DNA of 64,000 nt from Acidipropionibacterium acidipropionici. Lineage in GTDB: Bacteria > Actinomycetota > Actinomycetes > Propionibacteriales > Propionibacteriaceae. Of this stretch, positions 31,775 to 40,558 are shown piece by piece. The translations under genes were made by a program, and so were the position numbers. The notes below the pieces were generated by a model, which saw only the letters and a list, made by a program, of their open reading frames with translations, was not told where the DNA came from and did no database searches. The DNA lies in the NCBI RefSeq assembly GCF_001441165.1, contig NZ_CP013126.1:1331551-1395550 (forward strand), read 5' to 3'. Numbering within the stretch: the stretch's first letter is position 1; every line of letters begins with the position of its first letter.

Positions 31775-33748
31775 ATGTCGAACCCAGCCGCAGACGCCGC
31801 CGTCCGGAACGAGCCGCGCCCCGACCCCGCGGCCGAGCTGCTGGGGACCCCCGTGCCCGGCGAGGACCCGGCGTCGGTCCACCTGGTCCATATGTTCCGC
31901 CGGACCGTCGCCACCTACCCCTACCGGCCCGCATCCCGGGTCCGGGAGGACCAGCAGTGGCGCATCCGCACCTACGCCGAGACCGGACGCCGTGTCCAGG
32001 CCCTGGCCCGGGCGCTGGTGGAGCACGGCATCGCCCGCGGCGACCGGATCGCCCTGTTCGCCAACAACTGCCCCGAATGGATCGAGCTCGATCTCGCGAT
32101 CATGACGGTCGGGGCGGTCCCGGTGCCGATCTACCCCACCAGCACCCCCGACCAGCTGGTCCACATCGTCACCGACGCCGGCGTCCGGATCATCTGCCTG
32201 GCCGGGGCCTCGGAACGCGACCGGGTGCTCTCGGCCGCCGATCGGATGCCCAGCCTCGACGCGATCGTGACGATCGACGCGGAGGCCGCCGATCACACCG
32301 GCCTTCCCGCGGCGTCGCTGCCCGTGCATTCCCTTTCCGATCTCGTGTCAGCCCCTCGTGAGGCGGGGGAGGCCGAGCGACTCGACGCCCTGGTGGACGA
32401 GAGGATGGCGCAGGCGGCGGGGGACGACGTCGCCTCCCTCATCTACACCTCGGGCACCACAGGGGCCCCCAAGGGGGTCATGATCACCCACCGGGCGGCG
32501 ATGTCCCAGCCCGCCGCTCTCGACGAGTTCTTCACCATCACGGCGTCCGACCACTCGCTGTGCTTCCTGCCGCTCTCCCACGCCCTGGAATGGGCCTGGA
32601 CGATGGTGATCATCAGCCACGGCTGTCTCAACACCTATGTCACCAATCCCAAGACGGTGGCGTCGATGCTCGCGGAGGTGCGCCCGACCCTTTTCGTCAC
32701 CGTGCCGAAGCTCTACGAGCAGGTGATGACGGTGGCCCGCGAGAAGGTCTCCGACTCCCGCCTCAAGATCCGGATCTTCGACTGGTCTCTGGACGTCGGG
32801 CGCCGCTGGTGGCAGACGACGGAGGCCGGACGCCGTCCTGATGTGGGCCTTCGGATCCGCCACGCGGTGGCCGACCGGCTGGTGCTGAGAGCCGTGCGCG
32901 ACGCCGTCGGCGGCCCGAAGACCGTGCTGGCGGCCGGCGGCGCCCCGCTGCGCCAGGAGGTGGAGGAGTTCTTCGCCTCCATCGGGCTGCTGATCTGCCA
33001 GGGGTACGGACTCACCGAGTCGTCCCCGCTGGTGAGCTTCAACTCGCCGGGTGCCCACAAATTCGGCACCGCCGGGAAACCCCTTGTCGGGTCGCAGATC
33101 AAGTCGGGCGCCGAGGGGGAGATCCTGTACCGGGGGCCCAACATCATGAAGGGCTACTGGAACAATCCCGAGGCCACGGCGTCGACTATCCAGGACGGCT
33201 GGCTGCACACCGGAGACATCGGCCACGTCGACGACGACGGCTATCTCGTCATCACCGACCGGCTCAAGGACATCATCGTCACCCTCAACGGCAAGAACAT
33301 CTCCCCCCAGCCCATCGAGGGGCTGCTGCTGGCCGATCCGCTCTTCGAGCAGGCCGTCATTCTGGGCGACAACAGGCCCTGCCTCACCCTGCTCGTCAAG
33401 CCGTCGATGCCCCATGTCGAGGAGATCGCCGAGCGGCTCCACCTCAATCTGGCGCTGCCGGAGAGCCTCAGGAGCCCCGAGCTGGCCGAGGAGATCCGCA
33501 AGCACGTGGCCGAGCTCACCGCCAAGCTGCCGAATCAGGAGCAGATTCGGGACCTGCGGCTGCTGTGGGAGGACTTCACTCAGGACAACGGTCTGCTGAC
33601 GCCGACGCTCAAGGTGCGCCGCCGCGAGGTGGAGAAGCGGTTCACCGAGGTGATCGAGGAGATGTACGCCAAGCTGGCGAAGCTGCGGAAGGCCGATCAT
33701 CAGAAGGCCGACCATCAGAAGACCGATCACGGCGGCGGCGAGCGGTGA
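31775..33748 (+). CDS. Long-chain fatty-acid-CoA ligase (AMP-binding)
   Basis: 657 residues. The AMP-binding motif YTSGTTGAPKGVMITH is at about residues 223-238, a second motif GYGLTESSP near 410, the hinge TGDIGHVDDDGYLVITDRLKD near 475 and the catalytic Lys region LNGKNISPQPIE near 505. It activates long-chain fatty acids to acyl-CoA through an acyl-AMP. Length and the FACL-type C terminus match FadD15-like actinobacterial enzymes. A good AAGGAG precedes the ATG. The last residues form a short His/Lys repeat (KADHQKADHQKTDH), probably disordered. Confidence 0.92.
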   Translation: MSNPAADAAVRNEPRPDPAAELLGTPVPGEDPASVHLVHMFRRTVATYPYRPASRVREDQQWRIRTYAETGRRVQALARALVEHGIARGDRIALFANNCPEWIELDLAIMTVGAVPVPIYPTSTPDQLVHIVTDAGVRIICLAGASERDRVLSAADRMPSLDAIVTIDAEAADHTGLPAASLPVHSLSDLVSAPREAGEAERLDALVDERMAQAAGDDVASLIYTSGTTGAPKGVMITHRAAMSQPAALDEFFTITASDHSLCFLPLSHALEWAWTMVIISHGCLNTYVTNPKTVASMLAEVRPTLFVTVPKLYEQVMTVAREKVSDSRLKIRIFDWSLDVGRRWWQTTEAGRRPDVGLRIRHAVADRLVLRAVRDAVGGPKTVLAAGGAPLRQEVEEFFASIGLLICQGYGLTESSPLVSFNSPGAHKFGTAGKPLVGSQIKSGAEGEILYRGPNIMKGYWNNPEATASTIQDGWLHTGDIGHVDDDGYLVITDRLKDIIVTLNGKNISPQPIEGLLLADPLFEQAVILGDNRPCLTLLVKPSMPHVEEIAERLHLNLALPESLRSPELAEEIRKHVAELTAKLPNQEQIRDLRLLWEDFTQDNGLLTPTLKVRRREVEKRFTEVIEEMYAKLAKLRKADHQKADHQKTDHGGGER

Positions 33749-33830
33749 TCGGGACGCCCGGTACTGAGCGCTGAGTGAACGGGCCGCACGTCCCGAGCCA
33801 CGACGTCGGCCACCCTCTAGAATCACCGCC

Positions 33831-34214
33831 ATGGGACTGCGGAACTTCCTCACCAACCGGGGCATGCCGAGCGGGGGGATCGACCTGCCGACGGCGCTGA
33901 CGACGTTGGCCAACGGCGGCGTCCTCGTCGACGTGCGCACGCTGCGCGAGTACGAGGCGGGTCATGCCCCCGGGGCCCGGCTCGTGGAGCCGAAGGAACT
34001 GTCCGCCGATCCCTTCACCGCCGTCTACGGGGACGACCCGCTGGCGGAGCCCGACCCGCACTTCGTGCTGATCTGCGATACCGGATTCCGCTCCGGGCAC
34101 CTCGTCCAGGCGGTCCGCGACAAGGGCTACGACTGCGACTTCGTCACCGGTGGCCTGCGCGCCTGGCGGGACGCCGGGGAGATCCTCATCCTCGGCCCGC
34201 CGCGCAAGAAGTAG
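33831..34214 (+). CDS. Rhodanese-like domain protein
   Basis: 127 residues, a single rhodanese module. LVDVRTLREYEAGHAPGA is the CH2A-type entry motif and LICDTGFRSG carries the catalytic Cys and the loop, followed by VTGGLRAWRDAG. It would carry sulfur as a persulfide, or act in a detoxification or signalling role. It has no signal peptide. TAGAAT lies 7 nt before the ATG, so the message is probably leaderless. It lies between the acyl-CoA ligase and the iron operon, with its own terminator-like hairpin after it. Confidence 0.88.
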   Translation: MGLRNFLTNRGMPSGGIDLPTALTTLANGGVLVDVRTLREYEAGHAPGARLVEPKELSADPFTAVYGDDPLAEPDPHFVLICDTGFRSGHLVQAVRDKGYDCDFVTGGLRAWRDAGEILILGPPRKK

Positions 34215-34289
34215 AGGGCCCGCCGAGCAACAACGCCCAGCAACCGATAGGGCGACGGCCCCGCCACGTCCGCCCTCTCGCGACCTCGG

Positions 34290-34343
34290 CAGAGAGTTTT
34301 CACTCCGGCAGCGGTATTCCACTGCCGGAGTGAAAACTCTCTG
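34290..34343. repeat. Long intergenic inverted repeat H5
   Basis: Perfect 22-bp arms (34290-34311, 34322-34343) around the loop CGGTATTCCA. The same loop and much of the stem (GAGTTTTCACT..GGCAG) recur at 58351-58416, 24 kb away. It lies after the rhodanese gene, a terminator position, but the shared loop implies common ancestry. Confidence 0.8.
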
Positions 34344-34441
34344 ACGACGTCGGACGGGGCAGGGGGCTGGCAGGAAGGGCGTCGTCATCAGTCGGCGTCA
34401 GGATGTGGACGCCGGGGTTGACCGCCCATCCGAAGGGATGA

Positions 34442-34460
34442 TTAGGTAAGGCTCGCCTAA
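34442..34460 (+). promoter_or_regulatory. DtxR/IdeR-type iron box
   Basis: TTAGGTAAGGCTCGCCTAA matches the 19-bp IdeR/DtxR consensus (TTAGGTTAGGCTAACCTAA) at most positions, with 7-bp flanking symmetry. It lies 34 bp before the efeU start. An iron-loaded repressor here would shut off efeUOB when iron is plentiful. Confidence 0.85.
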
Positions 34461-34463
34461 GGA

Positions 34464-34480
34464 GCTGGAAACCTTCCAGC
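34464..34480 (+). other. Short leader hairpin between iron box and efeU
   Basis: GCTGGAA and TTCCAGC pair perfectly around ACC. It would lie in the 5' leader of the efe message, just before the GGAG ribosome site, and might affect stability or access to it. Confidence 0.4.
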
Positions 34481-34493
34481 GGATGGAGAGCCC

Positions 34494-35423
34494 ATGTTCG
34501 TCGCCAATCTGCTCATCGCCCTGCGCGAGGGCTTCGAGGCGTCTCTGGTGGTCGGCATCATCGCCGCCTACCTCGTCAAGGCCGGACGCCGCGACCTCAT
34601 GAGCAGACTGTGGATCGGCGTCGGCCTGGCCGCCCTCATCCCGCTTGGGGTCGGCGCGATCCTCACCTGGGGCCCCAAGACGCTGACCTTCCAGGCCCAG
34701 GAGATCCTCGGCGGCGGGCTCTCCCTGGTGGCGGTGGCCATGGTCACCTGGATGGTCTTCTGGATGGGCAAGAACTCCCGCCAGCTCAAGCACGACCTCG
34801 AGTCCGACCTCACGAAATCCCTCCAGCACAACGGCTCCGGCTGGGGCGTCGTGTGGATCGCCATCCTGGCCGTGGGCCGCGAGGGGGTCGAGACAGCCCT
34901 GTTCATCTGGGCCACCGTCAAGTCCTCGGTCCGCACCAGCACCTTCCAGACCACCGCCGGCGTGCTCGTCGGCCTGGCCCTGGCCGTCCTGCTCGGCTGG
35001 GCCGTCTACCGCGGCGCCGTGCGGATCAACATGCACCGCTTCTTCGCCCTCACCGGCGGATTCCTCATCCTGGTCGCCGCCGGCATCGTCTCCTACGGCA
35101 TCGGCGACCTCCAGGAGGCCGGTGTCCTGCCCGGCATCATGACCCACGCCTGGGACTTCTCGGCAGCCCTGCCCGCCTCGACGTCACCCGTCTACTGGCT
35201 CTACGTCGTGCTGGTGGCCATGTTCCAGGTCAACCTGGCCCCGACCGTCCTGCAGGCCATCGCCTGGTGGGTCTACCTGGTCCCGGTGATGACCCTGTTC
35301 ATCGCCCAGGTCAACGACAAGCTCCCCGGCCGTGCCGTCCGGGCCCAGGACGCTCCGGCGCCGGGTACCGCAGCCGGGTCCCAGCCCCCCGCCGAACGCA
35401 GGACGGCGACCGCGACCGGCTGA
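34494..35423 (+). CDS. efeU: EfeU/FTR1-family ferrous iron permease
   Basis: 309 residues, seven membrane helices. Both iron-binding REGxE motifs are present: REGFE at residues 11-15 and REGVE near residue 128, the hallmark of FTR1 permeases. It imports iron across the cytoplasmic membrane, at low pH in the enterobacterial EfeUOB. The C-terminal tail of about 35 residues is Ala/Pro-rich and cytoplasmic. GGAG precedes the ATG. It opens the efeUOB operon behind an iron box and is followed by efeO after 91 bp. Confidence 0.95.
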   Translation: MFVANLLIALREGFEASLVVGIIAAYLVKAGRRDLMSRLWIGVGLAALIPLGVGAILTWGPKTLTFQAQEILGGGLSLVAVAMVTWMVFWMGKNSRQLKHDLESDLTKSLQHNGSGWGVVWIAILAVGREGVETALFIWATVKSSVRTSTFQTTAGVLVGLALAVLLGWAVYRGAVRINMHRFFALTGGFLILVAAGIVSYGIGDLQEAGVLPGIMTHAWDFSAALPASTSPVYWLYVVLVAMFQVNLAPTVLQAIAWWVYLVPVMTLFIAQVNDKLPGRAVRAQDAPAPGTAAGSQPPAERRTATATG

Positions 35424-35514
35424 CGACGTCCCCCTGGACCCGCCCCGAACCTGCCCCGGCACGCAGCCGGAGGTGCCACCCGCGTCACGCACGCACGACA
35501 TCCCTGAGGAAGAC

Positions 35515-36843
35515 ATGCCCAGCTCCAATCTCCGCCGATCCGCGGCGGGAGCCCTCGCCCTCGCCGCCCTGCTGACCGCCGCCGGCTGCACCGACAACAC
35601 CGACGACGCCTCGGCCCCCGCCGGCTCCGCCTCGGCCGGCAGGCCGACCTTCACGATCACCGGTTCGGGCGACACGTGCTCGCTGTCGGCGACCACTCTT
35701 CCCGGCGGCCAGGTCACCGTCACCATCGCCAACAACGGATCGACGGCCAACGAGTTCGAGATCCTCACCGAGAACAAGCTCCAGATCATCGCCGAGAAGG
35801 AGAACATCGGCCCCGGGGTCACCACCACCCTCACCACCGCGCTGGAGAAGGGCACCTACTACACCGCCTGCAAGCCCAACATGGTGGGCGCGCTCAAGGG
35901 CGTGCAGAAGCTCACCGTCACCGCCGGCTCGGGCAAGGAGGTCTCGGCCGACACCCAGCAGCTCGAGCAGAGGGCGATCACCAACTACACGGCCTACGTC
36001 AAGGACCAGGTGGGCCAGCTGCTCACCCGGACGACGGCCTTCACGAAGGCCTACACCTCAGGGGACACCGCCAAGGCCAAGGAGCTCTACCCGGTGGCCC
36101 GCAGCCACTACGAGCGCATCGAGCCCACCGCCGAGGCCTTCGGCATCAAGGAGGCCGGCGACCTCGACGCCGCCCTCGACCTGCGCGTCCAGGACATTGC
36201 CGCCGACGCCGGAAAGAAGGTCACCGACCCCGCGGTGCTGAAGTCGTGGACCGGCTGGCACCGCATCGAGGCCGACCTCTTCACCGCCGACGGCTCGGCC
36301 TTCAAGTTCGCCTCGGCCGCCGACCGCAAGGCCGCCGCCGACCAGCTCAACAAGGACACCCAGAACCTCTACAACCTGGTCTACGGCAAGATCAACGGGG
36401 CCTCGGGCAAGTTCGCGCTCAAGCTGACCGACGTCGTCACCGGTGCCTCCAGCCTCCTCGAGGAGATCGCCACCTCCAAGATCGTCGGCGAGGAGGAGAC
36501 CTTCTCCCACACCGACCTGCCCGACTTCAAGGCCAACCTCGAAGGCGCCCAGGTGGCCTACGGCAACGTGCAGGCCCTGGTGAAGAAGTCCGACGCCGAT
36601 CTGGACGCCGAGGTGACCCAGTCCTTCAAGGACCTGGAGACCCTGCTGAAGAAGTATGAGGACGGCAAGGACTCGATGGGCAATGTGAAGTACGTCGACT
36701 ACTCGACGATCGCCGCGGTCCAGAAGGACGCCGGCGAGGCTCCCAAGGACTCGGCCTACACCAAGGCCCAGCGGGAGCTCTCCGACGAGGTGAACGTCTC
36801 CTCCGAGGCGCTCTCCAAGGTGCCGGGCAAGATCCTGCACTGA
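35515..36843 (+). CDS. efeO: EfeO iron-uptake lipoprotein (cupredoxin plus M75 imelysin domain)
   Basis: 442 residues. A lipoprotein signal peptide ends in the lipobox LLTAAGC with Cys at about residue 24. A cupredoxin-like domain (about 40-135) includes EFEIL and ACKPNMVGAL. The M75 (EfeM/imelysin) domain (about 150-440) carries HYERIEPTAEAFG with the HxxE metal motif and the WTGWHRIEADLF segment. It is thought to oxidise or hold iron outside and pass it to EfeU. The ATG at 35515 with GAGGA sets the signal peptide; the earlier open frame does not. It is followed by a long inverted repeat before efeB. Confidence 0.93.
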   Translation: MPSSNLRRSAAGALALAALLTAAGCTDNTDDASAPAGSASAGRPTFTITGSGDTCSLSATTLPGGQVTVTIANNGSTANEFEILTENKLQIIAEKENIGPGVTTTLTTALEKGTYYTACKPNMVGALKGVQKLTVTAGSGKEVSADTQQLEQRAITNYTAYVKDQVGQLLTRTTAFTKAYTSGDTAKAKELYPVARSHYERIEPTAEAFGIKEAGDLDAALDLRVQDIAADAGKKVTDPAVLKSWTGWHRIEADLFTADGSAFKFASAADRKAAADQLNKDTQNLYNLVYGKINGASGKFALKLTDVVTGASSLLEEIATSKIVGEEETFSHTDLPDFKANLEGAQVAYGNVQALVKKSDADLDAEVTQSFKDLETLLKKYEDGKDSMGNVKYVDYSTIAAVQKDAGEAPKDSAYTKAQRELSDEVNVSSEALSKVPGKILH

Positions 36844-36848
36844 CCCAC

Positions 36849-36917
36849 GGTTCAACGACCCGCGCTCAGGGACAGTCTTTCAATGTCGCCACACACCTGA
36901 GCGCGGGTCGTCAATCC
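36849..36917. repeat. Long intergenic inverted repeat H7 inside the efe operon
   Basis: The arms TCAACGACCCGCGCTCAGG and CCTGAGCGCGGGTCGTCAA pair over about 20 bp around a 25-nt loop. It lies between efeO and efeB, where it could end part of the transcripts and lower efeB relative to efeUO. Confidence 0.75.
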
Positions 36918-36936
36918 ATTGACCAATCCTGAGCGA

Positions 36937-38349
36937 ATGCGTGACCGGATGAGCGACAAGGACGAGCGGACCGAACCCGGCGAGGGGGAGGGCGGCCACC
37001 CCGCCGAGGAGACGGCGTCGGCCGACCGGGAGCCGACGGACCCCGGTGCCCGGCGCCGGGTCTCGCGTCGCGCGATGCTGGCCTCCACCGGCGGGGCCGC
37101 CGCGGCCTTCGGGCTGGGCGGCTACGCCCTGGCCCGCCACCTGGAGCGCGAGGACGCCGCGTCCGCGAAGCACTCCAGCGACACCACCTACCCGTTCCGC
37201 GGGGCCCACCAGAGCGGCATCCTCACCCCCGCCCAGGACTCGATGTTCACCGCCGCCTACGACCTGCGCGACATCGACGTCCGGCTGGTGCGCAAACTGC
37301 TGCGCGACTGGTCTGTGGCCGCTGAGCAGATGATGGCCGGTGAACTCGTCGGCGGACAGCCGCTGGCCGACAAGCAGGCCGCCCCCACCGACACCGGCGA
37401 GGCCTGGGGGTACCCGGCCTCCGGGCTCACGATCACCTTCGGGCTGGGACGGGGCCTCTTCGTCGACGCCAAGGGCCGCGACCGCTTCGGGCTGAAGTCG
37501 CGGATGCCCGGGATCCTCGCCGAGGGGATGCCGAGATTCGCCAATGAGACCCTCCAGTCCGGCGACTCCGACGGCGACCTGCTCGTCCAGTGCTGCGCCG
37601 ACGACAATCAGGTCGCCATGCACGCCATCCACAACCTCACCCGGATCGCCTTCGGCAAGGCTGTGATGCGCTGGTCCCAGGTCGGCTACGGGCGCACCTC
37701 CTCGACGTCGACCGACCAGCAGACGCCGCGCAACCTGTTCGGTTTCAAGGACGGCACCAACAACATCAAGGCCGAGGACCCTGCCGCCCAGCTCGACGAG
37801 CACCTGTGGGTGCAGCCCGGCGACGACCAGGGCGACTGGATGGCCGGAGGCACGTACTACCTGTCCCGGCGGATCCGGATGTTCATGGAGGTCTGGGACC
37901 GGCTGCGCCTGGGGGAGCAGGAGCAGACGATGGGTCGCGACAAGATGTACGGGGCGCCGCTGTCGGTGACGGCCCCGACCTCGGCGAAGCAGGAGTTCAC
38001 CGCCCCCGACTACGCCGCGAAGGCCGGGGGAGACCCCCTGGTGCCCGGCGACTCCCACATCGCGGTCGTCTCCCCCCAGCAGAACAAGGGGCGCCGGATG
38101 CTGCGACGCGGATACAACTTCACCAACGGGATCGACTCGTTGGGGAGGATCAACGCCGGGCTGTTCTTCGTCGCCTTCGTGCGCGATCCGAGGACGAACT
38201 TCTACCCGATCCTGTCGAGGATGACGCAGTCCGACGCGCTGACCGAGTACCTCCAGCACCAGGCCTCGGCGCTGTTCGCCATCCCGCCGGGCATCGGTGC
38301 GGCAGATCAGGGCGTCGCGGAGAAGCTCTTCAAAGGGGTTGTGGCGTAA
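36937..38349 (+). CDS. efeB: EfeB DyP-type haem peroxidase, Tat-exported
   Basis: About 470 residues. A long acidic N terminus leads to a Tat signal, RRRVSRRAMLAS, then a hydrophobic stretch (GGAAAAFGLGGYALA). The mature part is a DyP peroxidase with GFKDGTNNIK, the GXXDG motif with the catalytic Asp, and the proximal haem His in the region of HIAVVSPQQNKG. It oxidises ferrous iron or haem during iron uptake. The start is uncertain: ATG at 36937 or 36949 lie just after the inverted repeat, with no good ribosome site; a TTG at 36919 is less likely. Confidence 0.9.
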   Translation: MRDRMSDKDERTEPGEGEGGHPAEETASADREPTDPGARRRVSRRAMLASTGGAAAAFGLGGYALARHLEREDAASAKHSSDTTYPFRGAHQSGILTPAQDSMFTAAYDLRDIDVRLVRKLLRDWSVAAEQMMAGELVGGQPLADKQAAPTDTGEAWGYPASGLTITFGLGRGLFVDAKGRDRFGLKSRMPGILAEGMPRFANETLQSGDSDGDLLVQCCADDNQVAMHAIHNLTRIAFGKAVMRWSQVGYGRTSSTSTDQQTPRNLFGFKDGTNNIKAEDPAAQLDEHLWVQPGDDQGDWMAGGTYYLSRRIRMFMEVWDRLRLGEQEQTMGRDKMYGAPLSVTAPTSAKQEFTAPDYAAKAGGDPLVPGDSHIAVVSPQQNKGRRMLRRGYNFTNGIDSLGRINAGLFFVAFVRDPRTNFYPILSRMTQSDALTEYLQHQASALFAIPPGIGAADQGVAEKLFKGVVA

Positions 38350-38352
38350 CGG

Positions 38353-38430
38353 GTGCGCATATTGCTAGCTGGAGGGCCCGGTCCGACACATTTCTGCCAG
38401 AAACGGCGCTCCAGCTAGCAGAATGCGCAC
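38353..38430. repeat. Long intergenic inverted repeat H2
   Basis: 22-bp arms (38353-38374, 38409-38430) with one mismatch around a 34-nt loop. The arm GTGCGCAT.TTGCTAGCTGGAG is shared with the inverted repeat at 3420-3493. It lies between efeB and rpsF, a terminator position for the iron operon. Confidence 0.75.
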
Positions 38431-38444
38431 CCCGACCGCTCGTC

Positions 38445-38474
38445 TTGGTGATCGGCGGGCCGCTGGCGTAGAGT
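38445..38474 (+). promoter_or_regulatory. Candidate promoter of the rpsF-ssb-rpsR-rplI operon
   Basis: TTGGTG (38445-38450) and TAGAGT (38469-38474) are separated by 18 bp and have a fair match to -35 and -10. The transcript would have a leader of about 115 nt before rpsF. Confidence 0.5.
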
Positions 38475-38548
38475 TTCCCGCTGGCTGTCCCTCGTCGGGA
38501 CGGCCACGTCGGGCGGGTCAGTCCCCCCGACGGGCATTCGCCCTCCTG

Positions 38549-38567
38549 CCACGGGAACGACCCGTGG
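38549..38567 (+). promoter_or_regulatory. Leader hairpin of rpsF, possible S6:S18 binding site
   Basis: CCACGGG and CCCGTGG pair perfectly around AACGA about 30 nt before the rpsF start. Bacterial rpsF leaders often hold an S6:S18-binding hairpin that represses the operon; this is the right place for it, but the exact motif was not confirmed. Confidence 0.4.
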
Positions 38568-38598
38568 CCGCTGAGACCAGAGGAGGTGGAGTCAGCGT

Positions 38599-38889
38599 AT
38601 GCGCAAGTACGAGGTCATGATCCTCATTGATCCTTCCGTCGACGAGCGTCAGGTCGATTCCCTCATGGAGCGTTACCTGAAGGTTGTCACCGACGAGAAG
38701 GGCACCGTCGACAACGTCGATGTGTGGGGCAAGCGTCGCCTGGCCTACGAGATCACGAAGAAGTCCGAGGCGATCTACGTCGTCCTGGACGTCACCTGCA
38801 ACCCTGCTACCGTCCAGGAGGTCGATCGGCTCTTCGCCATCGACGAGAACATCCTGCGGACCAAGGTCATGCGCCCCGAGATCCACTGA
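38599..38889 (+). CDS. rpsF: 30S ribosomal protein S6
   Basis: 96 residues, the normal length. MRKYEVMILIDPSVDERQV at the start and WGKRRLAYEITKKSEAIYVVLD in the middle are classic S6. S6 binds S18 and 16S rRNA in the platform of the small subunit. AGGAGGTGGAG precedes the ATG. It heads a leadered operon with ssb, rpsR and rplI, an order conserved in actinobacteria and usually near the replication origin. Confidence 0.97.
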   Translation: MRKYEVMILIDPSVDERQVDSLMERYLKVVTDEKGTVDNVDVWGKRRLAYEITKKSEAIYVVLDVTCNPATVQEVDRLFAIDENILRTKVMRPEIH

Positions 38890-39041
38890 GGATCCGGCAC
38901 ACGATCACATCAGGACCCCTTCACCAGCTGGAGGGACGCGACGTCCGATCTCTGGATCCGGCTCCCCGACGACATACATGTCGGTGGGGGCTGGCAGTCT
39001 TGAACTGACGACGTCGTACCCGTTCCGATTCGGAGAGTCAC

Positions 39042-39671
39042 ATGGCAGGCGAAACAACCATCACCGTGATCGGCAACCTCACAGCCGATCCCGAACTGCG
39101 ATTCACCCCCAACGGGGTACCCGTGGCCAACTTCACGGTGGCATCCACACCGCGCACCTTCGATCGCCAGTCGAACGAGTGGCGTGACGGTGAGGCGTTG
39201 TTCCTCAACTGCTCGGTGTGGCGCAACTACGCCGAGAATGTGGCCGAGTCCCTCTCCAAGGGCACCCGGGTCATCGTCCAGGGCAACCTGCGCGCCCGCT
39301 CCTTCGAGGACCGCGACGGCAACCACCGCGTGGTCCACGAGCTGGACGTGCTGGAGGTCGGCCCCTCGCTGAGGTTCGCCTCCGCGAAGGTCACCCGCAC
39401 TCCCGGTGGCGGTGGCGGCGGCTGGTCCGGGGGCAACTCCGGCGGCTCCCGCAGCGGGAACTCCGACGGGGGCAACTCCGGCGGGTTCAACCAGGGTGGT
39501 GGCGGCGGCTGGTCCTCCCAGCAGCCCCAGCAGCCCCAGGGAGGCAACTCCGGCGGCTGGAACAACGCCCCCTCCGGCAACAACCAGGGGTCCTACAACC
39601 AGGGATCGGACAACCGAGGAGGCGGCGTCGACCCGTGGGCCCAGGCCCAGAGCGACGAGCCCCCGTTCTGA
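39042..39671 (+). CDS. ssb: Single-stranded DNA-binding protein
   Basis: 209 residues. An OB-fold domain (about 1-110: [43 protein letters not shown]) is followed by a long Gly/Asn/Ser/Gln-rich linker and the acidic tip DEPPF that recruits partner proteins. The linker is unusually repetitive (GGNSGG motifs). It coats single-stranded DNA during replication and repair. GGAG precedes the ATG. It lies 152 bp after rpsF in the same direction. Confidence 0.96.
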   Translation: MAGETTITVIGNLTADPELRFTPNGVPVANFTVASTPRTFDRQSNEWRDGEALFLNCSVWRNYAENVAESLSKGTRVIVQGNLRARSFEDRDGNHRVVHELDVLEVGPSLRFASAKVTRTPGGGGGGWSGGNSGGSRSGNSDGGNSGGFNQGGGGGWSSQQPQQPQGGNSGGWNNAPSGNNQGSYNQGSDNRGGGVDPWAQAQSDEPPF

Positions 39672-39834
39672 TCGATCCAGGTCAGGCCACCTCGGTCTGA
39701 TCCCCATCCAGAGTCAAGTTCCGCCCTCGCGGACGGCGGCCGACAGGTCGGTGCCGGCGGGGACACGGACAGGCACATTCCGGCGAGAGCCGGGCTTTCA
39801 CGGGAGAGATCCCGTAGACAAGGAGAGCACCACA

Positions 39835-40074
39835 ATGGCCGGTCCACAGCGCAAGTCTGTGAACAAGAAGAAGGTCGTCCCCGTCAAGACGGTGCACATC
39901 GGCGAGGTCAACTACAAGGACACCGCTCTGCTGCGCAAGTTCATCTCGGAGCGGGGCAAGATCCGCGCCCGCCGCGTCACCGGGCTGTCGGTCCAGGATC
40001 AGCGCAAGGTCGCCATCGCGATCAAGAATGCGCGCGAGCTGGCCCTGCTGCCCTACGCCTCGACCGCGCGCTGA
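39835..40074 (+). CDS. rpsR: 30S ribosomal protein S18, zinc-site-free form
   Basis: 79 residues. [24 protein letters not shown] and the C-terminal ALLPY are S18 signatures. The N-terminal segment that carries CxxC in the usual actinobacterial S18 reads [18 protein letters not shown] here, with no cysteine at all in the protein. This is the C-minus type, which in mycobacteria is the zinc-starvation paralogue, yet it sits in the main ssb operon. AAGGAG precedes the ATG. S18 binds S6 on the 30S platform. Confidence 0.95.
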   Translation: MAGPQRKSVNKKKVVPVKTVHIGEVNYKDTALLRKFISERGKIRARRVTGLSVQDQRKVAIAIKNARELALLPYASTAR

Positions 40075-40089
40075 GTCAGGAGGATTGAC

Positions 40090-40536
40090 ATGAAGCTCAT
40101 TCTCACCGCACCCGTCGCGAAGCTCGGCGTCCCCGGCGACATCGTCGAGGTCAAGGACGGCTACGGCCGCAACTACCTGCTGCCGCAGCATTTCGCCATC
40201 AAGTGGTCCCGCGGGGCCGAGGCCCAGATCGATCAGATCAAGCGGGCCCGTGCCGCCAAGGAGATCAAGACCCGCGAGCAGGCCGAGGTGGTCCGCGAGC
40301 AGCTCGAGGACTTCAAGGTCCAGATCGCAGTGCAGGCCGGCGAGTCCGGTCGGCTCTTCGGTGCCGTCACCCCCGGCGACATCGTGCTGGCCGTCAAGAA
40401 GGCCGGAGGCCCGGCCCTCGACAAGCGGTCCATCGAGATCAACAAGCCCATCAAGACCCTCGGCACCCACACCGTCGGTGTGAAGCTGCACGAGTCCGTC
40501 AAGGGCCACGTGGCCGTGGAGACCGTCGCGGCCTGA
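40090..40536 (+). CDS. rplI: 50S ribosomal protein L9
   Basis: 148 residues, the usual length. The N-terminal domain (MKLILTAPVAKLGVPGDIVEVKDGYGRNYLLPQHFAIK) and the long central helix joining to the C-terminal domain are typical. L9 binds 23S rRNA domain V and restrains frameshifting. AGGA precedes the ATG, 15 bp after rpsR. It is the last ribosomal gene of the operon. Confidence 0.97.
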   Translation: MKLILTAPVAKLGVPGDIVEVKDGYGRNYLLPQHFAIKWSRGAEAQIDQIKRARAAKEIKTREQAEVVREQLEDFKVQIAVQAGESGRLFGAVTPGDIVLAVKKAGGPALDKRSIEINKPIKTLGTHTVGVKLHESVKGHVAVETVAA

Positions 40537-40558
40537 TCGCCCCGACCGTCAGGCCATC

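Noticed and set aside
38910-39707. 265-residue frame opposite ssb
   Set aside because: It mirrors the Gly-rich linker of ssb and has no start signal or motif.
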